In this document: piece by piece, positions 22,999 through 33,048 of the stretch | Layout of the letters: every line of letters begins with the position of its first letter | Numbering within the stretch: position 1 is the first letter of the stretch | Assembly: GCA_964563165.1 (NCBI GenBank) | Contig: CAZLWA010000051.1 | Span: 1-64,000 of the forward strand | Source of the DNA: CAZLWA01 sp964563165 | Lineage (GTDB): Bacteria; CLD3; SB21 | Direction: 5' to 3' | DNA length: 64,000 bases | Translations under genes and position numbers: made by a program | The notes under the pieces: model-generated | The model's input: the letters and a program-made list of their open reading frames with translations, nothing else | What the model was told of the DNA's origin: nothing | Database searches by the model: none

Positions 22999-25900
22999 TT
23001 AGGACAAGAGTTTTTTTCGAATGGCCTTGGCGAGTTCATCCGTGGAAAAAGGTTTTTCAATGACTTCCGCCTCACGCGTGCGATCAATGGATTTCAATAT
23101 TTCCGGACTTGCATAGCCGGTTAGATACATAGCTTTGACCATAGGGTTGATCAAACGCAGCTGCTTTAAGGTTTCCCGGCCGTCCATACCGGGCATTTGA
23201 ATGTCGATCAGAACCAGATCCGTCGGATGCGCGCGGTAAGCCGTTAACGCGTCGGGTCCGTTGCCGGCACTGAATACGCGATACCCGAGGCCGCTCAGAA
23301 GCTGTGTGCACACCCGGAGGATCTCTTCCTCATCATCCACGATCAAAATACTCCCCGCGCCTTTCGGCGCATCTTCCATCGTGTCCGTCAGAATCGGCTC
23401 GAGTTGAGTCTGAGGAATCGGTAAGAAAATAATAAAGGTTGCGCCGTGATCCGGCAGCGATTCGACCTCTATACTTCCGTGATGATTGAGAACTATGCTT
23501 TTGACCACGGCAAGACCCAGCCCCGTTCCCTGACCGACTTCTTTCGTGGAGAAAAAAGCTTCAAAAATTTTTGAAATCAATTCCTGCGCCATGCCGCAGC
23601 CGGTATCGGACACACGCCATTCGACGTGATATCCGGGCGAAAGATTTTCTTTAAACCGGCAGGCGGCCTCATTCAAATGGACGATGCGGGTCGCGATCCT
23701 GAGAACGCCTCCTTTGGGCATGGCGTCGCGGGCATTGACGCACAGATTCATCAACACCTGCTGCAATTGAGTCATATCCGCTTCGATCAGCGGTAAGGTC
23801 TCCAGATGAAGTTCTATCTTGATGTTTTTTCCGATGAAATGATCGAGCATTTTTTGAGTTTCCCGGATCAGTTCGTTTAGCTTCATGGACGCCATCTTCG
23901 GCGGCTTTTGACGGGCAAAAACTAAAAGCTGCTTGACGATCTCCGAGGCGCGGCGCGTGGAATTTGAAATAACCTCAGCGTACTTCTTGACCAATTCCGA
24001 ATCGTGTGAAAATTGTTTCAGCATTTCGGCCGTCGGAAGAATGACGGCAAGCATGTTATTCATATCGTGCGCCACCCCGCCGGCAATGCGGCCGATGCTT
24101 TCGGTTTTTTGGGCTTGAAACAGATGCTGCTCTAATTTTTTCCGTTCCGAAATATCTTCCACGGTCACTTCATAATACTGAAATTTTCCCTGTGCGTCAT
24201 ATACCGCGCGATCATTCAGCAGGATGGAAAAAACCGAACCGTCCTTTTTCTTCCAATTCACTTCCGCGTAGAGGTTCACGCCGTTTTTCCTGGTCTGGCG
24301 ATTCAGGGCCGCCCGAATGTTCGCATCGGCAAAAACATCGGAATTTAAATTCAGCTGCATTACTTCCTCAGCCGACTGATACCCCAACATCCTGATGAGC
24401 GACGGGCTAACTGTCAGAAAGCGCCCGTCTTCCGTCGACTGGTAAATGCCTTCGGCAATATTTTCAAATATAGAGCGGTATTTCTCTTCAGACCGGCGTA
24501 AGGCATCTTCGGCAAGATTACGCTCGGTGATATCGTGGATAACCGAAAACAGCAGTTTTCGACCCCGGACCATTACGGGTCCGGAATGAACTTCGACATC
24601 GCGAATTTCACCGGACGCCAGGCAATGCCTGAACTGAAAGTGGTTTTGCTTCGCGGCTCGTGCGCGGTCCATCGCGCCGAGAACCTCATGCTTCGGGAGA
24701 ATATTGATTTGAAATATGTTCATGCTTTTCAATTGCTCGAGCGAATAACCGTAGAATTCCGCCGCGGCAGGGTTGGCGTCCACTATCTGACCGGTTTCCG
24801 GATCCACAAACCACTTCATTGCCCGGTTTTTTTCAAACATTTGAATGTACCGCTCTTCGTTCTCGCGCAAAGTATCTTCCGTTTTCTTCTTCTCCGTAAC
24901 ATTTCTTGAAAAAACTGAAACGCCTGTAATGTCCCGGCTGGGCGAATAGATAGGGTTAAACGAAACATCGACATCGATGGCCATACCGGCAAATTCAAAG
25001 TGCTGTTGAATCGTAAATTGTTCACCGCGCAAAGCTCTTTGATACAGATCTATCCATACTGTTTTGGTTTCGGCCGGCAGATAATCGGTTATGATCATGC
25101 CCGGTGCCAAGGCGGCGCCATACGCTAACGAGAAGAGTTTTCGAAAAGTTGAATTGACCGTCAGTATTTTATATTCAGGATCTATGGACCATATCGAATC
25201 CTCAGTGTTCTCCATCACCGCTAATAAATTGGCCTGGCTTTCCTTCAAATTCTCCTCCGCTTTGCGGCGTACCGTAATGTCGCGGAAACTCCACACGCGG
25301 CCCAAATTGATTTCGCCGATACGCTGCGGCTGCGAAAAGCGCTCAAACGTTCTTCCATCCTTGAATTCGATAAAATCGAAACTGGTTTTATCGGGCTGAC
25401 CGTACAATTCCAGGACTTTTCTCATGAATTCGTCCGGGTTTTTTAATTTACTCAAGGCAAATTCGAGCGCCCGGCCGTCGTCGCGTGAAGCAATAACTTC
25501 GTCCGGCACTCCCCACATCTGGAGAAATTTCTGATTAAAGCTTATCCATTTTCCCTCGTTGTCTACCACGAGAATGCCGTCAGCCGTGGATTCCAAAGTC
25601 GCATTCAGCAAGGAAGAGGTCCTTTTGATATTTTCCTCGTCCAGGATACGCTCTGTAATGTCGCGGGAGTTGATCACAATTCCGTCGATCGCCGGATCAT
25701 GTAAGAGATTGGTAGCTACGGACTCGAGATGACGCCACGAGCCGTCCTTGTGCCGGTAGCGATAGACGACTGGTTTCTTCTGCAATTCTCCATGGACGAC
25801 CCGGTTGAAAGCGTCCATCACGGACGGAAGATCGTCCCGGTGGATATATTCAAAGGCATTTATTCCGATTAGTTGTTCTGAAGGAACTCCGAAGATTTTA

Positions 25901-27528
25901 TCGATCGACGGGCTTTCGTATTTAACGATTCCCCGGCTGTCGACGATCGTAATAATATCCGTGCTGTTTTGAATAAGGGAACGAAACTTGGCCTCGCTTT
26001 GAATAACCATTTCCTGAGCGTGCTTGCGTTCCGTAATATCACGTGCCATCGACTGCAGTTCAACGACTTCATTATCCTTAATGACAATTTGAACGTTTTG
26101 CCCGATCCATATTTCCTTTCCTTCGCGGCTAATCGACGGGAACTCAAAATACGTGTTTGGAATCTTTTCTTTGACCTGAGATGAATATAGATCGATCGCC
26201 ACTGCCCGGTAATCTTTTTTCATGAATCTCAGGAAATGCGTCCCAATTATTTCCTCCTGGGTATATCCTGTTACGCGCAACGTAACGGAATTGGCATACG
26301 TAAAGAATCCTTTGGGATCTATTCGATAAATAATGTCGGTGGCCGTTTCCACAAGCTGTTTATACCGCGTCTCACTCTGCCGCAATGTTTCTTCCGCGAT
26401 CTTACGCTCGGTGATGTCGCGGTAATTGAGCACCACAGCCTGGACGCTGGGTACGTTCAGCAGGTTACCGGCGACAGCTTCGATCCAACACCAGGCTCCG
26501 TTTTTGTGGCGATACCGGTATTGTTCGGTCACGACAGTATGCGGAACTTCAATCAGGTTTTTCAGGAAAAGAATCGTACGTTCCAAATCGCCGGGATGCA
26601 TAAAATCAAAATGATTACGTCCGACCAATTCATAACTTTCGTATCCCAGGATCTTAGTTGCTGCCGGACTCGTGTAAAGAAAGATCCCTTCCGGGCTCAT
26701 GAGGGAAACGGCTTCCTGGCTGTTTTCAATCAGTGCGCGAAAACGCTCCTCACTTTCATGCAGCTGCAATTCTTTTGCTTTTCGATCCGTAATGTCCCGA
26801 ATAAACTCGGCAAAATGGAGCGGCACTCCGTCAACCGCTTTTACGACGGAGCAACTCAAACTCACCCAGACAATTCTTTTATCCTTACGCACCAGTCGTT
26901 TTTCATAGTCATACGATGGGATCTCTCCGCGGATCACCCGCTGAAGCTCTTTCCAATGAATTTCATAATCGTCCGTATGCGTAACATCCCTTTCGCTCTT
27001 GGCCAGGAGTTCGGATTCTGAATACCCAAGAAATTTGCAGAGCGTGCGGGGGACATTGATCCAGCGTCCTTCCAGCGATACATACACCGGCATGAGCGAT
27101 GAGAAAGCATCCATGCGGATGATCTGTGTGTCGCTCACGCGCGGCGGCACGGACGCAAGGGTCCGGGATAAATTCTCCAGCGAAGTGCGGCGCCATACGC
27201 GCACGATCCAAACCGACCCGGATATCGTCGCCATCCATACCAGAAGGCTGAAGAAATTCTGCGGGGTGTAATAAAACAACCGATGAGGCTCCGACAATGT
27301 CAACGCGCTGTAGGTCATGGTTATAGCCGCATTGATCAGGCTCATGCGCACGCTGTCGTTGAAAGCGGAATAAATGACGGCGGTCAGCAGGAGCGCCGGG
27401 AGGCCCGGCGGATTAAATCCGGCAAGCGAAAACAGTTCCAGTAATACAATCCATCCGGCCGTCATAAAAAATCCGCGAAATTCTTTATCGGCTATTTTTC
27501 TTGAAAATTTATTTTTTCGTTTCAGCAT
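22999..27528 (-). CDS. Membrane-anchored hybrid histidine kinase with about eight PAS domains
   Basis: This 1509-residue sensor has a hydrophobic N-terminal region (about residues 20-115, three or four membrane segments). Eight consecutive PAS/PAC units span about 125-1130, each ending in a DITERK-like motif. A HisKA domain follows with His1154 (GGVAHDMNNM), then the ATPase (NLCVNARDAMPKGG, DTGCGM, GTGLGLAVVKSI), and a C-terminal receiver with phospho-Asp near 1441 (VLIDIQMPGMDG). No output DNA-binding domain or response regulator is adjacent, so the partner is elsewhere. The many PAS units imply several inputs or a long signalling arm. Confidence 0.92.
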   Translation of the reverse strand: MLKRKNKFSRKIADKEFRGFFMTAGWIVLLELFSLAGFNPPGLPALLLTAVIYSAFNDSVRMSLINAAITMTYSALTLSEPHRLFYYTPQNFFSLLVWMATISGSVWIVRVWRRTSLENLSRTLASVPPRVSDTQIIRMDAFSSLMPVYVSLEGRWINVPRTLCKFLGYSESELLAKSERDVTHTDDYEIHWKELQRVIRGEIPSYDYEKRLVRKDKRIVWVSLSCSVVKAVDGVPLHFAEFIRDITDRKAKELQLHESEERFRALIENSQEAVSLMSPEGIFLYTSPAATKILGYESYELVGRNHFDFMHPGDLERTILFLKNLIEVPHTVVTEQYRYRHKNGAWCWIEAVAGNLLNVPSVQAVVLNYRDITERKIAEETLRQSETRYKQLVETATDIIYRIDPKGFFTYANSVTLRVTGYTQEEIIGTHFLRFMKKDYRAVAIDLYSSQVKEKIPNTYFEFPSISREGKEIWIGQNVQIVIKDNEVVELQSMARDITERKHAQEMVIQSEAKFRSLIQNSTDIITIVDSRGIVKYESPSIDKIFGVPSEQLIGINAFEYIHRDDLPSVMDAFNRVVHGELQKKPVVYRYRHKDGSWRHLESVATNLLHDPAIDGIVINSRDITERILDEENIKRTSSLLNATLESTADGILVVDNEGKWISFNQKFLQMWGVPDEVIASRDDGRALEFALSKLKNPDEFMRKVLELYGQPDKTSFDFIEFKDGRTFERFSQPQRIGEINLGRVWSFRDITVRRKAEENLKESQANLLAVMENTEDSIWSIDPEYKILTVNSTFRKLFSLAYGAALAPGMIITDYLPAETKTVWIDLYQRALRGEQFTIQQHFEFAGMAIDVDVSFNPIYSPSRDITGVSVFSRNVTEKKKTEDTLRENEERYIQMFEKNRAMKWFVDPETGQIVDANPAAAEFYGYSLEQLKSMNIFQINILPKHEVLGAMDRARAAKQNHFQFRHCLASGEIRDVEVHSGPVMVRGRKLLFSVIHDITERNLAEDALRRSEEKYRSIFENIAEGIYQSTEDGRFLTVSPSLIRMLGYQSAEEVMQLNLNSDVFADANIRAALNRQTRKNGVNLYAEVNWKKKDGSVFSILLNDRAVYDAQGKFQYYEVTVEDISERKKLEQHLFQAQKTESIGRIAGGVAHDMNNMLAVILPTAEMLKQFSHDSELVKKYAEVISNSTRRASEIVKQLLVFARQKPPKMASMKLNELIRETQKMLDHFIGKNIKIELHLETLPLIEADMTQLQQVLMNLCVNARDAMPKGGVLRIATRIVHLNEAACRFKENLSPGYHVEWRVSDTGCGMAQELISKIFEAFFSTKEVGQGTGLGLAVVKSIVLNHHGSIEVESLPDHGATFIIFLPIPQTQLEPILTDTMEDAPKGAGSILIVDDEEEILRVCTQLLSGLGYRVFSAGNGPDALTAYRAHPTDLVLIDIQMPGMDGRETLKQLRLINPMVKAMYLTGYASPEILKSIDRTREAEVIEKPFSTDELAKAIRKKLLS

Positions 27529-27715
27529 AGGATAACATCACCTGAAGTTTTGTAGAAACAACTTACAGGGCTATTTGAACGCGCTCGGACGGTAAGAAAA
27601 CTTAACAAAATAAGTCCAAGTTAACAACGACAAAACTCACATTTGCCCGCTTGCATTTCAATCGGGGAATGTGGATATTTTGATCCCATGTACCAAAACC
27701 AATGGAAAAAATAAC

Positions 27716-28198
27716 ATGCCGGAAATCGTTTGCCGCGTGATCGACTGCCATGTATTTTACAAGAAAAACTCCGAACCGGCGTACCTTTTAATGAAACGAT
27801 CGGACGGCGTCCTTTATGCGGGTTCGTGGCGTATGGTGGGCGGAAAAATTGAGGCCGGTGAAAAAGCTTTTGAAGCCGGCTTGCGGGAATTAAAAGAGGA
27901 GACCGGACTGACTCCCGTTCGGTTTTGGTCCGTCCCGTATGTGAATAGTTTTTACGAAGCTTCGAAAGACCGCGTGAACATCATTCCGGTTTTTGCCGCC
28001 GAAGTGGATACCCGATCGGTGACGCTGTCCGCAGAACACGTTGAATACAGATGGGTTTCCTATGAAGAAGCCGGATCGCTGCTTCCATGGCCCGCGCAGA
28101 TCGAAGGGCTTCGGATCGTTCATGAATTTATTGCGGCGTCCAAACCGGTCAGCACATTCACGGAAATAGACGTGAAGCCCTTCTCTTCAAAACCTTAG
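27716..28198 (+). CDS. Nudix hydrolase
   Basis: This is a 160-residue protein with a complete Nudix box, GGKIEAGEKAFEAGLRELKEETGL split over residues of about 40-63, fitting Gx5Ex7REUxEExGU. It hydrolyses a nucleoside diphosphate linked to another group; the substrate cannot be read from sequence. The start at 27716 (MPEIVCRVID) is chosen because the family pattern begins there, though an in-frame upstream start exists at 27671. The 187 bases between it and the divergent kinase hold nothing recognisable beyond presumed promoters. Confidence 0.85.
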   Translation: MPEIVCRVIDCHVFYKKNSEPAYLLMKRSDGVLYAGSWRMVGGKIEAGEKAFEAGLRELKEETGLTPVRFWSVPYVNSFYEASKDRVNIIPVFAAEVDTRSVTLSAEHVEYRWVSYEEAGSLLPWPAQIEGLRIVHEFIAASKPVSTFTEIDVKPFSSKP

Positions 28199-28257
28199 CA
28201 TTTACTCATTGCCGGGCCTGAAGATTGTTGAATCTCAGGCGACAAACGGGAGACGGC

Positions 28258-28271
28258 AAATGCCGGCATTT
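28258..28271. other. Perfect 14-bp palindrome between convergent genes
   Basis: AAATGCCGGCATTT is self-complementary and lies between the convergent Nudix and CoA-binding genes. It could be a weak terminator stem or a protein-binding site, but it lacks a loop and a T-run. Confidence 0.3.
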
Positions 28272-28324
28272 CCAATGCTGACATTCGAGAAACACTTTCT
28301 GCAACCGTAGTTGCCTTTTGATGT

Positions 28325-28717
28325 CTATTGGAGCCGCGATTCCACCATAATGCACGAGTTGGCGAGATAATTAAAATTATTTTCCTGAACAAATTTCATG
28401 ACTTCCGGATTTTCCGAACCCGGCTGCATCCAGACGTTTTTTAAATTCAGGCGAAGACATTCTTCCAGGATTCTTCTTGTGACTTCGGGCGGGGTGACGA
28501 AATTAACGATCGCCGGTTTTTCGTGCAAATCCGAAAGACTTCCATAGGTTTTGTCCCCGTCAACTTCCCGCGCATTCGGATTAACCGGAAAAATTTTGAA
28601 ACCTTTTCGCTTTAAATCACGATATATAACATAACCGTATTTCGCGGGATGGTCGTTGGCGCCGACGACCGCGATCGTGACACCCGGTTCGCGCAGGAGT
28701 TCAGCAATATCTTTCAT
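28325..28717 (-). CDS. CoA-binding domain protein (YccU type)
   Basis: This protein of about 130 residues has the succinyl-CoA-synthetase-like CoA-binding fold: TIAVVGANDHPAKYGYVIYRD near the start, GFKIFPVNPNA, VNFVTPPEVT, and WMQPGSENPEV. Small stand-alone versions are widespread, usually of unknown role. The start at 28717 (MKDIAELLREPG) fits the family; an in-frame ATG at 28756 would add 13 residues. Confidence 0.85.
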   Translation of the reverse strand: MKDIAELLREPGVTIAVVGANDHPAKYGYVIYRDLKRKGFKIFPVNPNAREVDGDKTYGSLSDLHEKPAIVNFVTPPEVTRRILEECLRLNLKNVWMQPGSENPEVMKFVQENNFNYLANSCIMVESRLQ

Positions 28718-28896
28718 GACATTTTTACAGTTATGGAACAGATTTTCCAAAGTCAATTTAGCAAATTACGGCTGAAAACAAAAAAGAATTTGCAAATTTA
28801 AGTCAGCCGGTGCGGCTTATGGAAGCCGGATTATTAATCTATTAGACGGATGGATTAAGCTATAGAACAGGCAAACTTGTCTATGAAAGGTAATTT

Positions 28897-29385
28897 ATGA
28901 ATCGAAGAAAATTTATAGCAGTCTCCGCTGCCGGAGCTGCAACATATCTTTTTATCCCCGCGGGAGTTTTTGTACAAAAAAAGGACAAGGGGCCGCCGAT
29001 CCAGATGGAAATTGTGAAAGAATTTGTTGTTGCCGGACACGGCAATTTTGCGCGAACGCAGGAAATGCTGGCCGATAAACCGGCTCTTTTAAACGCAACG
29101 TGGGATTGGGGCGGAGGAGATTATGAAACGGCGTTAGGCGGGGCCAGTCACGTTGGAAGTAAAGAAGTGGCCGAATTTTTAATTAAAAATGGCGCGCGTA
29201 TGGATTTGTTCGCGGCGATTATGCTGGGGAAATTGGAGATTGTCCGTGAAATCACTTCGGCATTTCCCGAAGCCTTGAATTCCAAGGGGCCTCATGGGCT
29301 CACTCTTGTTCACCACGCGAAAAAAGGCGGTAAGGAGGCTTTAGCCGTTCTTGATTATTTAAATACCAAAGGAATTAAAGGATAA
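28897..29385 (+). CDS. Exported ankyrin-repeat protein
   Basis: This 162-residue protein opens with MNRRKFIAVSAAGAATYLFI, a twin-arginine-type export signal. The mature part contains ankyrin-like helices: KEFVVAGHGNFARTQEMLAD, then ALGGASHVGSKEVAEFLIKN, GKLEIVREI and GLTLVHHAKKGG. It is probably a periplasmic protein-protein interaction module. The gene stands alone and ends just before a strong bidirectional terminator. Confidence 0.8.
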   Translation: MNRRKFIAVSAAGAATYLFIPAGVFVQKKDKGPPIQMEIVKEFVVAGHGNFARTQEMLADKPALLNATWDWGGGDYETALGGASHVGSKEVAEFLIKNGARMDLFAAIMLGKLEIVREITSAFPEALNSKGPHGLTLVHHAKKGGKEALAVLDYLNTKGIKG

Positions 29386-29399
29386 AATACCGTTATCCG

Positions 29400-29431
29400 A
29401 AAAGGCAATCCGAAATTTCGAATTGCCTTTT
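29400..29431. terminator. Bidirectional rho-independent terminator
   Basis: A 32-base near-perfect palindrome has ends AAAAGGCAAT and ATTGCCTTTT, with only one non-matching pair of positions between arms. A-run and T-run on the two sides allow termination in both directions. It lies between convergent genes ending at 29385 and 29451. Confidence 0.85.
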
Positions 29432-29450
29432 ACGCTTATTAACCGTCCAA

Positions 29451-29960
29451 TCATTTCATTTTTTCGTAAGACTCTCTAAAACGTAGTTGCCAGGTCTTAC
29501 CGTCGTCATAGGATTTTTCGCTCACGCGCGTGAGGCGAAGGGTACCGTCCGGAATCCAGGCTTGACGCGATAAATATTTATCTCCATTGATATCAAAGGT
29601 TTTAAATATATACCAATCATTATTAACCTTACGGCCTTCCCACACCTGGTGTAATCCATTGTCACTGACCCAAGTGTACATCCATCGGTTATTGGTCTTA
29701 TCCCATGCGCGCAACGCCACGGCACGTAACGTTGTAACGGAATCAATGACCATACGCCAATTTTCCAAATAGGAGGCCGGATGAACGCTTCGGACAACTT
29801 GAAAATAAGTTGAAGCCGTGTCCACTTTACCGTTTACTGTTTTGTACCATGTACCTGTCCAGAAGTCGTAATATTTTGTTTCCGCGTTTTCTTCCAGCGG
29901 CTTAATATCCTGAGCAAAAAGGTTAGCGGAGAAACACAATATCAGGACTAATTTATTCAT
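29451..29960 (-). CDS. Secreted hypothetical protein, DUF1579-like
   Basis: This 169-residue protein has a short signal peptide (MNKLVLILCFSANLFAQ) and a beta-rich mature region containing YYDFWTGTWYKTVNGK, NRWMYTWVSDNGLHQVWEG and DGTLRLTRVSEKSYDDGK. The pattern resembles lipocalin-like DUF1579 proteins of FCB bacteria. It lies 23 bases downstream of an M16 peptidase gene on the same strand, so it may be co-transcribed. Function is unknown. Confidence 0.7.
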   Translation of the reverse strand: MNKLVLILCFSANLFAQDIKPLEENAETKYYDFWTGTWYKTVNGKVDTASTYFQVVRSVHPASYLENWRMVIDSVTTLRAVALRAWDKTNNRWMYTWVSDNGLHQVWEGRKVNNDWYIFKTFDINGDKYLSRQAWIPDGTLRLTRVSEKSYDDGKTWQLRFRESYEKMK

Positions 29961-29983
29961 ATTTTGAAAACCCTTTTCCCGCC

Positions 29984-32761
29984 TTACTGTTTCATCTTTT
30001 CCAAATTCGTATCGATACTGCCTGCGGCAACGATGTAGAGATTTTCTGCTTTGATATATTTCTGAATGGCATCATTCACATCTTTCGCGGTCATCGCGTT
30101 GATCTTGTCGGGATACTGATCGAGGAAATCCAAACTAAGATTTCTTTGCACAACGGATAATATTTGCGTGGCCATTCCGTTGGTCGTCGAAAGACCCACT
30201 TTGTAGGATCCGGTGATCGTCGACTTTTTCGCTTTTAATTCGTCTTCGGTCACGCCTTTTTCGAGCCACATCGCAATCTGTTTCTGAGTGGACGCCAACC
30301 CTTTCTTCAACAGATCCGGGCTGAACGTAGCGATGACCTGCCACGAACCGTCCGAATATTGATGCCCGTCAAAGAAGGAATTGATACCGTAGGTCAACCC
30401 TTCGTTGTCCCGAACGGTGGACATCAATCGCGCGGAAAAATTACCGCCCAAAATGTAACTGCCGACGAACAATGGCAGGAAATCCTTCTCGTCACGCTGA
30501 ATGCCGATACCCGTTCCTATTAACAAAGATACACTCGTTTTGTCTTTCATCGGGACCACGATCGGGCTTACGGATGCCGCAGCGGAAGAAATCTTTTTCG
30601 GCCGGGTGAATTGAACGCCGCCGCTCCACCCGTCAAAGTTCTTTCTAACCTGATTCTGTAATTCCTTGCTGTCCACATCTCCGACCGCAACCAGTATCAT
30701 CGAAGCCGGCCCGTAATTCTTCTTGTAAAATTCTTTCAGATCGCCGGCCGTAACTTTCTCAATATCCGCGATCATCTGCTGGGTGGCGACTCCGTAATTC
30801 GGATGATCGGCAGGAAATATTTTTTCATACAGCGTTTCGAGGGCGCGCGTATCCGTACTTTCCAGGTTTTGCTTATAGGCAGCTAACTTGCGCTTTTTGA
30901 CGTTGGCCAGCGCTTTCTCGTCGAACAACGGCATACGAAGTTCTTCCGCCAGAATATTGATGACCGTCGGGACGTCGGCTTTAAGGCAGCGGGCCGTGAA
31001 ATTGACCGTTTCGTTGCCCGTTGTGAAATTCAGCCGTGCGCCTAATTTTTCCAATTCCCCGGCTATCGAAAATTTATCGCGTTTGGTGGTGCCCTGATCG
31101 AGCATGGCCACCGTCAGATCGGCAATGGCTTTATTGGCACCGGAAAAATAATTGCCCGCCATAAAACTGCCTCGTATGGTCACGACGTCTTTCACTCCCG
31201 TTTTCATCGATAACACGCGTACGCCGTTGATTTTCTGATCAACAATGTTTTTAGACATTTTGGTTTGTTCTCCGGCCGCGGCCACCAAATCCGGGATCTC
31301 TTCGCCGTCATTCAAAATTTCGCCATTAACCAAGTCGCCGTCCGATCGGAACGCGCGGGGATGGTTTGCGCTGTTCGGAATGACGCCCATGCCCTTGTCG
31401 TCGGCATTTTTTGGAATGAAATACCCAACGGTCATCTGATCTTCAACCAGGTATTTTTTTGCGACGGCCTGAATGTCCGACGCCGTCACCTTGTTGATCT
31501 CATCGATGAACGTCGTATAATACTTCCAATCGCCGACCGCAATCGCCTCATTGATTTGGGCGGCGATCGAGAACGATCCGTCCCTTCCAAACGCCTGCGC
31601 CGAACGAATTTGTGCTTTGGCGGCATCAATTTCCTTCTGCGTGACGCTGCTGTCTTGAATTTTCTTGTATTCGCTCAAAATAATTTTTTCCACATCTTCG
31701 TGTTTCGTATTCGAGGTGAGGGTGGCGTAAGTGATAAACAGTCCCGCATCCTTGAACGGAATGTTCTGAATCTCGACGGCGGCCGCAAGACCCTTGTCTA
31801 CCAGCGTTTTATAGAAACGGGAATTCTTGCCGGAACCCAAAATCTTGTCCAGGACGACGAACGCGTACTGCTGTTGGTCCAGACTCTTCAGGGCTTTGTG
31901 CGCGACGCCGACTATACCGTTCTCTCCCGTGCGTTTTACCATCACGCGGCGCGGTCCTTCCTGGACGGGCTCCTCGGTATACATGGACGGAATAGGCCGC
32001 GGTGACTTGGGAATAGCGCCGTAATATTTATAGATCAGGTTCATCGCATTTTTTGTGTCGAAATCACCGATAAGGACGATCGTTGCATTGTTCGGCCAAT
32101 AAAAGGTGTCATAGAATTCCCGCAGGCGCGTAATGGGGACGTTTTCAATATCTGCCCGCCAGCCTATGGTCGAATGATGATACGGATGCGCCTGATAGGC
32201 CGTTGCCCAGATATTCTTGTCCAGCGCTTCTTCGGGATCATTCTCGCCGCGCTCGAACTCGTTGCGGACCACGGTCATTTCGCTGTTCTTATCTTTTTCA
32301 TCCAACAGTAAGTTCCTCATGCGGTCCGCTTCGATCTGGATTGCAAGTTCGAGATTTTCGCTGGGAATCATCTCAAAATAATTCGTACGATCATTCCAGG
32401 TACTGGCGTTGATGATCGCGCCGACATTTTGAAGCGTGGAGGATATCTGGGTTCCCTTGGATTTATTAAAAGTCGGCGTACCCTTGAACATCAAGTGTTC
32501 CAATAAATGCGTCGAGCCGGTATTGCCGATCGCCTCGTTGCGCGAGCCCACGCGGAATGTGACCATAAATGTCAGCACCGGCGCGGAATGATCTTCCAGC
32601 AGCAATACCTGCAGTTCGTTTTTCGTCATCGTATATTCTTTGATACCGCCGGACTCCTGCACGAATTTAAATTCCTTCGACATATCCTGGGCCCGGACCG
32701 CGGCGCCGCCGATCACTATCAGCGCAAAAAGCCACGATGCTTTGATCGAGATCTTATTCAT
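29984..32761 (-). CDS. Secreted M16 metallopeptidase
   Basis: This is a 925-residue, pitrilysin-family protein with a signal peptide (ASWLFALIVIGGAAVRAQ). The zinc site is the inverted motif HLLEHLMFKGT near residue 85, with the distal Glu in the NSEMTVVRNEFERG segment about 75 residues on. A second M16-like half without HxxEH forms the other side of the clam-shell. It would degrade peptides in the periplasm. An AGGAG lies eight bases before the start. It is transcribed divergently from another M16 gene, an arrangement common in this bacterial group. Confidence 0.92.
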   Translation of the reverse strand: MNKISIKASWLFALIVIGGAAVRAQDMSKEFKFVQESGGIKEYTMTKNELQVLLLEDHSAPVLTFMVTFRVGSRNEAIGNTGSTHLLEHLMFKGTPTFNKSKGTQISSTLQNVGAIINASTWNDRTNYFEMIPSENLELAIQIEADRMRNLLLDEKDKNSEMTVVRNEFERGENDPEEALDKNIWATAYQAHPYHHSTIGWRADIENVPITRLREFYDTFYWPNNATIVLIGDFDTKNAMNLIYKYYGAIPKSPRPIPSMYTEEPVQEGPRRVMVKRTGENGIVGVAHKALKSLDQQQYAFVVLDKILGSGKNSRFYKTLVDKGLAAAVEIQNIPFKDAGLFITYATLTSNTKHEDVEKIILSEYKKIQDSSVTQKEIDAAKAQIRSAQAFGRDGSFSIAAQINEAIAVGDWKYYTTFIDEINKVTASDIQAVAKKYLVEDQMTVGYFIPKNADDKGMGVIPNSANHPRAFRSDGDLVNGEILNDGEEIPDLVAAAGEQTKMSKNIVDQKINGVRVLSMKTGVKDVVTIRGSFMAGNYFSGANKAIADLTVAMLDQGTTKRDKFSIAGELEKLGARLNFTTGNETVNFTARCLKADVPTVINILAEELRMPLFDEKALANVKKRKLAAYKQNLESTDTRALETLYEKIFPADHPNYGVATQQMIADIEKVTAGDLKEFYKKNYGPASMILVAVGDVDSKELQNQVRKNFDGWSGGVQFTRPKKISSAAASVSPIVVPMKDKTSVSLLIGTGIGIQRDEKDFLPLFVGSYILGGNFSARLMSTVRDNEGLTYGINSFFDGHQYSDGSWQVIATFSPDLLKKGLASTQKQIAMWLEKGVTEDELKAKKSTITGSYKVGLSTTNGMATQILSVVQRNLSLDFLDQYPDKINAMTAKDVNDAIQKYIKAENLYIVAAGSIDTNLEKMKQ

Positions 32762-32955
32762 ACTTCTACTCCTAATAATGGTTATTAAATTAAATACAAA
32801 ATGATGAAAGCGCGTAACGTAACCCTACGCAAAAAATCATGAAATGTTACCAAGATTTTATTGCAATTGCGAGTGGAAAATACCTTGCAAATTCTGGATA
32901 CAATGAATACTTTCTTTTCAAATCACCTAAACAACTTATGTTCAGGAGGATAGCC

Positions 32956-33048
32956 ATGAGAATTTTGACTTACATCTTCATGTTGTCATTGGGCGCGATG
33001 GCTTTGAAAGCACAAAACAAAACGGAGAAAAATGGATTACGAAATTGA
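32956..33048 (+). other. Signal-peptide leader of the second M16 gene, out of frame
   Basis: AGGAGG seven bases upstream and ATG at 32956 begin MRILTYIFMLSLGAMALKAQ, a clean signal peptide ending at a cleavage site. The frame then stops after a few residues. A five-A run (33028-33032) directly precedes the mature-domain frame that starts at ATG 33032; removing one A would fuse leader and enzyme. The break is a homopolymer sequencing error or a real frameshift. Confidence 0.8.

Noticed and set aside
26236..27021. 261-codon open frame on the plus strand
   Set aside because: It is antisense to the PAS region of the histidine kinase and has no recognisable domain.
31265..32005. 246-codon open frame on the plus strand
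   Set aside because: It is antisense to the M16 peptidase catalytic half; a shadow frame.
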